DNA of 14,672 nt from an uncultured Microbacteriaceae bacterium (GTDB lineage Bacteria; Actinomycetota; Actinomycetes; Actinomycetales; Microbacteriaceae), in contig CAKUJB010000037.1 of the NCBI GenBank assembly GCA_934661165.1, positions 1 through 14,672 of the forward strand, in the 5' to 3' direction. How positions within the stretch are numbered: position 1 is the first letter of the stretch; each line of letters starts with the position of its first letter. Under the pieces are notes generated by a model. It saw only the letters and a program-made list of their open reading frames with translations, ran no database searches and was not told the origin of the DNA. Of this stretch, positions 13,531 to 14,672 are shown piece after piece. The position numbers and the translations under genes are program-made.

Positions 13531-14672
13531 GTGGCAGTCGGCAAAAGCGGCAATGTGATCAAGCGGATCCTCACGACTCCGGACCTGCGGCGCAAGATCG
13601 GCTTCACGCTGCTCATCGTCGCGCTGTTCCGCCTCGGCTCGCAGATCCCCGCGCCGTTCGTCGACTTCCGCAACGTCCAGATCTGCCTCGGCTCGCAGTC
13701 CTCGACGGGCGGGCTCTACGACCTCATCAACCTGTTCTCCGGCGGCGCGCTCCTCAGCCTGTCGATCTTCGCGCTTGGCATCATGCCGTACATCACCGCG
13801 TCGATCATCGTCCAGCTCCTGCGCGTCGTCATCCCGCACTTCGAGGCCCTGCACAAGGAGGGTCAGGCCGGCCAGTCGAAGCTGACGCAGTACACCCGCT
13901 ACATCACGATCGGCCTCGGCCTCATCCAGTCGACGACCCTCATCACTGTCGCGAGGAGCGGACAGCTCTTCCCGACCGCCGGCGTGCCCGAATGCGCACA
14001 GCTCGTCACCGACGACAGCTGGATGGCGATGCTGCTCATGGTCATCACGATGACCGCCGGCACCGGCCTCATCATGTGGCTCGGCGAGCTCGTCACCGAG
14101 CGCGGCGTCGGCAACGGCATGTCGCTGCTCATCTTCGCCTCGATCTGCGCGACCTTCCCGAGCGCGCTCTGGGCGATCGCGGTCAACGACGCGCACGCCG
14201 ACGGCTCGCCGAACATCGAGCTCCTCGCCCTCGTCATCGCCGTCGGCATTGTCATCATGGCGGGCGTCGTCTTCGTCGAGCAGTCGCAGCGGCGCATTCC
14301 TGTCCATTACGCGAAGCGCATGGTCGGTCGTCGCACGTACGGCGGCAACAACACGTACATCCCCATCAAGGTGAACATGGCGGGTGTCATCCCGGTCATC
14401 TTCGCCTCCTCGCTGCTGTACCTGCCGATGCTCATCGCGCAGTTCAACCAGCCGGCGGTCGGTCAGGAACCCGCCGAATGGGTGGTCTGGATCCAGAACA
14501 ACCTCGCCTCGGGCGACAGCTGGGTCTACATGGTCGTGTTCTTCGCGCTCAACGTCGGCTTCACGTACTTCTATGTCGCGATCACCTTCAACCCGGAGGA
14601 GGTCGCCGACAACATGAAGAAGTACGGCGGCTTCATCCCCGGCATCCGCGCCGGCCGGCCCACCGCCGAGTA
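13531..14672 (+). CDS. secY: Protein translocase channel subunit SecY, 3' end missing
   Basis: The first 380 codons of SecY, the ten-helix channel through which Sec substrates cross or enter the plasma membrane, in complex with SecE and SecG and driven by SecA or the ribosome. The amphipathic N-terminus (KSGNVIKRILTTPDLRRKI) precedes helix 1 (23-37). Signature 1 is FSGGALLSLSIFALGIMPYITAS (69-91). Signature 2 is TAGTGLIMWLGELVTERGVGNGMSLLIF (175-202). The large cytoplasmic loop has QRRIPVHYAKRMVGRRTYGG (253-272). NPEEVADNMKKYGGFIPGIRAGRPTAE is the last part seen; about 60 residues are outside. GTG 13531 is set by GGAG (13521-13524), 6 bases upstream. The first plug-region loop (ICLGSQSSTG) contains a Cys. 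Confidence 0.97.
   Translation, partial: MAVGKSGNVIKRILTTPDLRRKIGFTLLIVALFRLGSQIPAPFVDFRNVQICLGSQSSTGGLYDLINLFSGGALLSLSIFALGIMPYITASIIVQLLRVVIPHFEALHKEGQAGQSKLTQYTRYITIGLGLIQSTTLITVARSGQLFPTAGVPECAQLVTDDSWMAMLLMVITMTAGTGLIMWLGELVTERGVGNGMSLLIFASICATFPSALWAIAVNDAHADGSPNIELLALVIAVGIVIMAGVVFVEQSQRRIPVHYAKRMVGRRTYGGNNTYIPIKVNMAGVIPVIFASSLLYLPMLIAQFNQPAVGQEPAEWVVWIQNNLASGDSWVYMVVFFALNVGFTYFYVAITFNPEEVADNMKKYGGFIPGIRAGRPTAE

Noticed and set aside
12604..14307. A 567-codon open frame on the minus strand across rplO and secY
   Set aside because: It is antisense to two confidently identified genes. Its Leu/Arg/Gly-rich product is the mirror of the AAG/GCC repeats, and high-GC DNA commonly leaves this antisense frame open.

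Overview
The window is GC-rich with coding third positions almost all G or C. It reads as chromosomal DNA of a high-GC Gram-positive (Actinomycetota), most likely Micrococcales and probably Microbacteriaceae. This rests on the EF-Tu sequence (DAPGH instead of DCPGH, the DEAWAGENCGLLLRG stretch), the KGGDRGKQG-like insertion in L24, and the long Lys/Ala/Pro-rich tails on several ribosomal proteins. The genus cannot be named from this sequence.

Layout, all on the + strand. Positions 1-948 hold the 3' four fifths of tuf (EF-Tu), closed by a strong GNRA-loop terminator (967-998). Positions 1012-3334 hold a two-gene insert between the str-type and S10-type ribosomal clusters: a divergent MurE-like Mur ligase that appears to be transcribed without a leader, and a TRIC/UPF0126-family membrane protein whose ribosome binding site lies across the ligase stop codon. 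Positions 3335-3694 are a 360-base non-coding stretch with a likely promoter and a long structured 5' leader. Positions 3695-13440 are one uninterrupted ribosomal protein operon: rpsJ-rplC-rplD-rplW-rplB-rpsS-rplV-rpsC-rplP-rpmC-rpsQ (S10 part) joined without a break to rplN-rplX-rplE-rpsH-rplF-rplR-rpsE-rpmD-rplO (spc part). After a 90-base gap with a very stable hairpin, secY begins at 13531 and runs off the window end.

The ribosomal genes are tightly packed. Seven junctions overlap by 1 or 4 bases (TGATG, TAATG or GTGA), so translational coupling is likely through most of the operon. The products assemble into both ribosomal subunits, and SecY forms the membrane channel for proteins those ribosomes export.

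Most of the window is ordinary. Points that deserve a second look are: (1) the MurE-like ligase, whose substrate and catalytic signatures are nearly all altered, including HHPR in place of DNPR; (2) the L15 protein with a roughly 110-residue histone-H1-like N-terminal arm of which 84% is Ala, Lys and Pro, plus an altered GGQxPL core motif; (3) the absence of an S14 gene between rplE and rpsH; (4) the structured S10 leader with an 11-base tandem repeat; (5) the rplO-secY hairpin whose loop carries a -10-like sequence. I found no CRISPR array, tRNA, rRNA, insertion sequence or defence gene.
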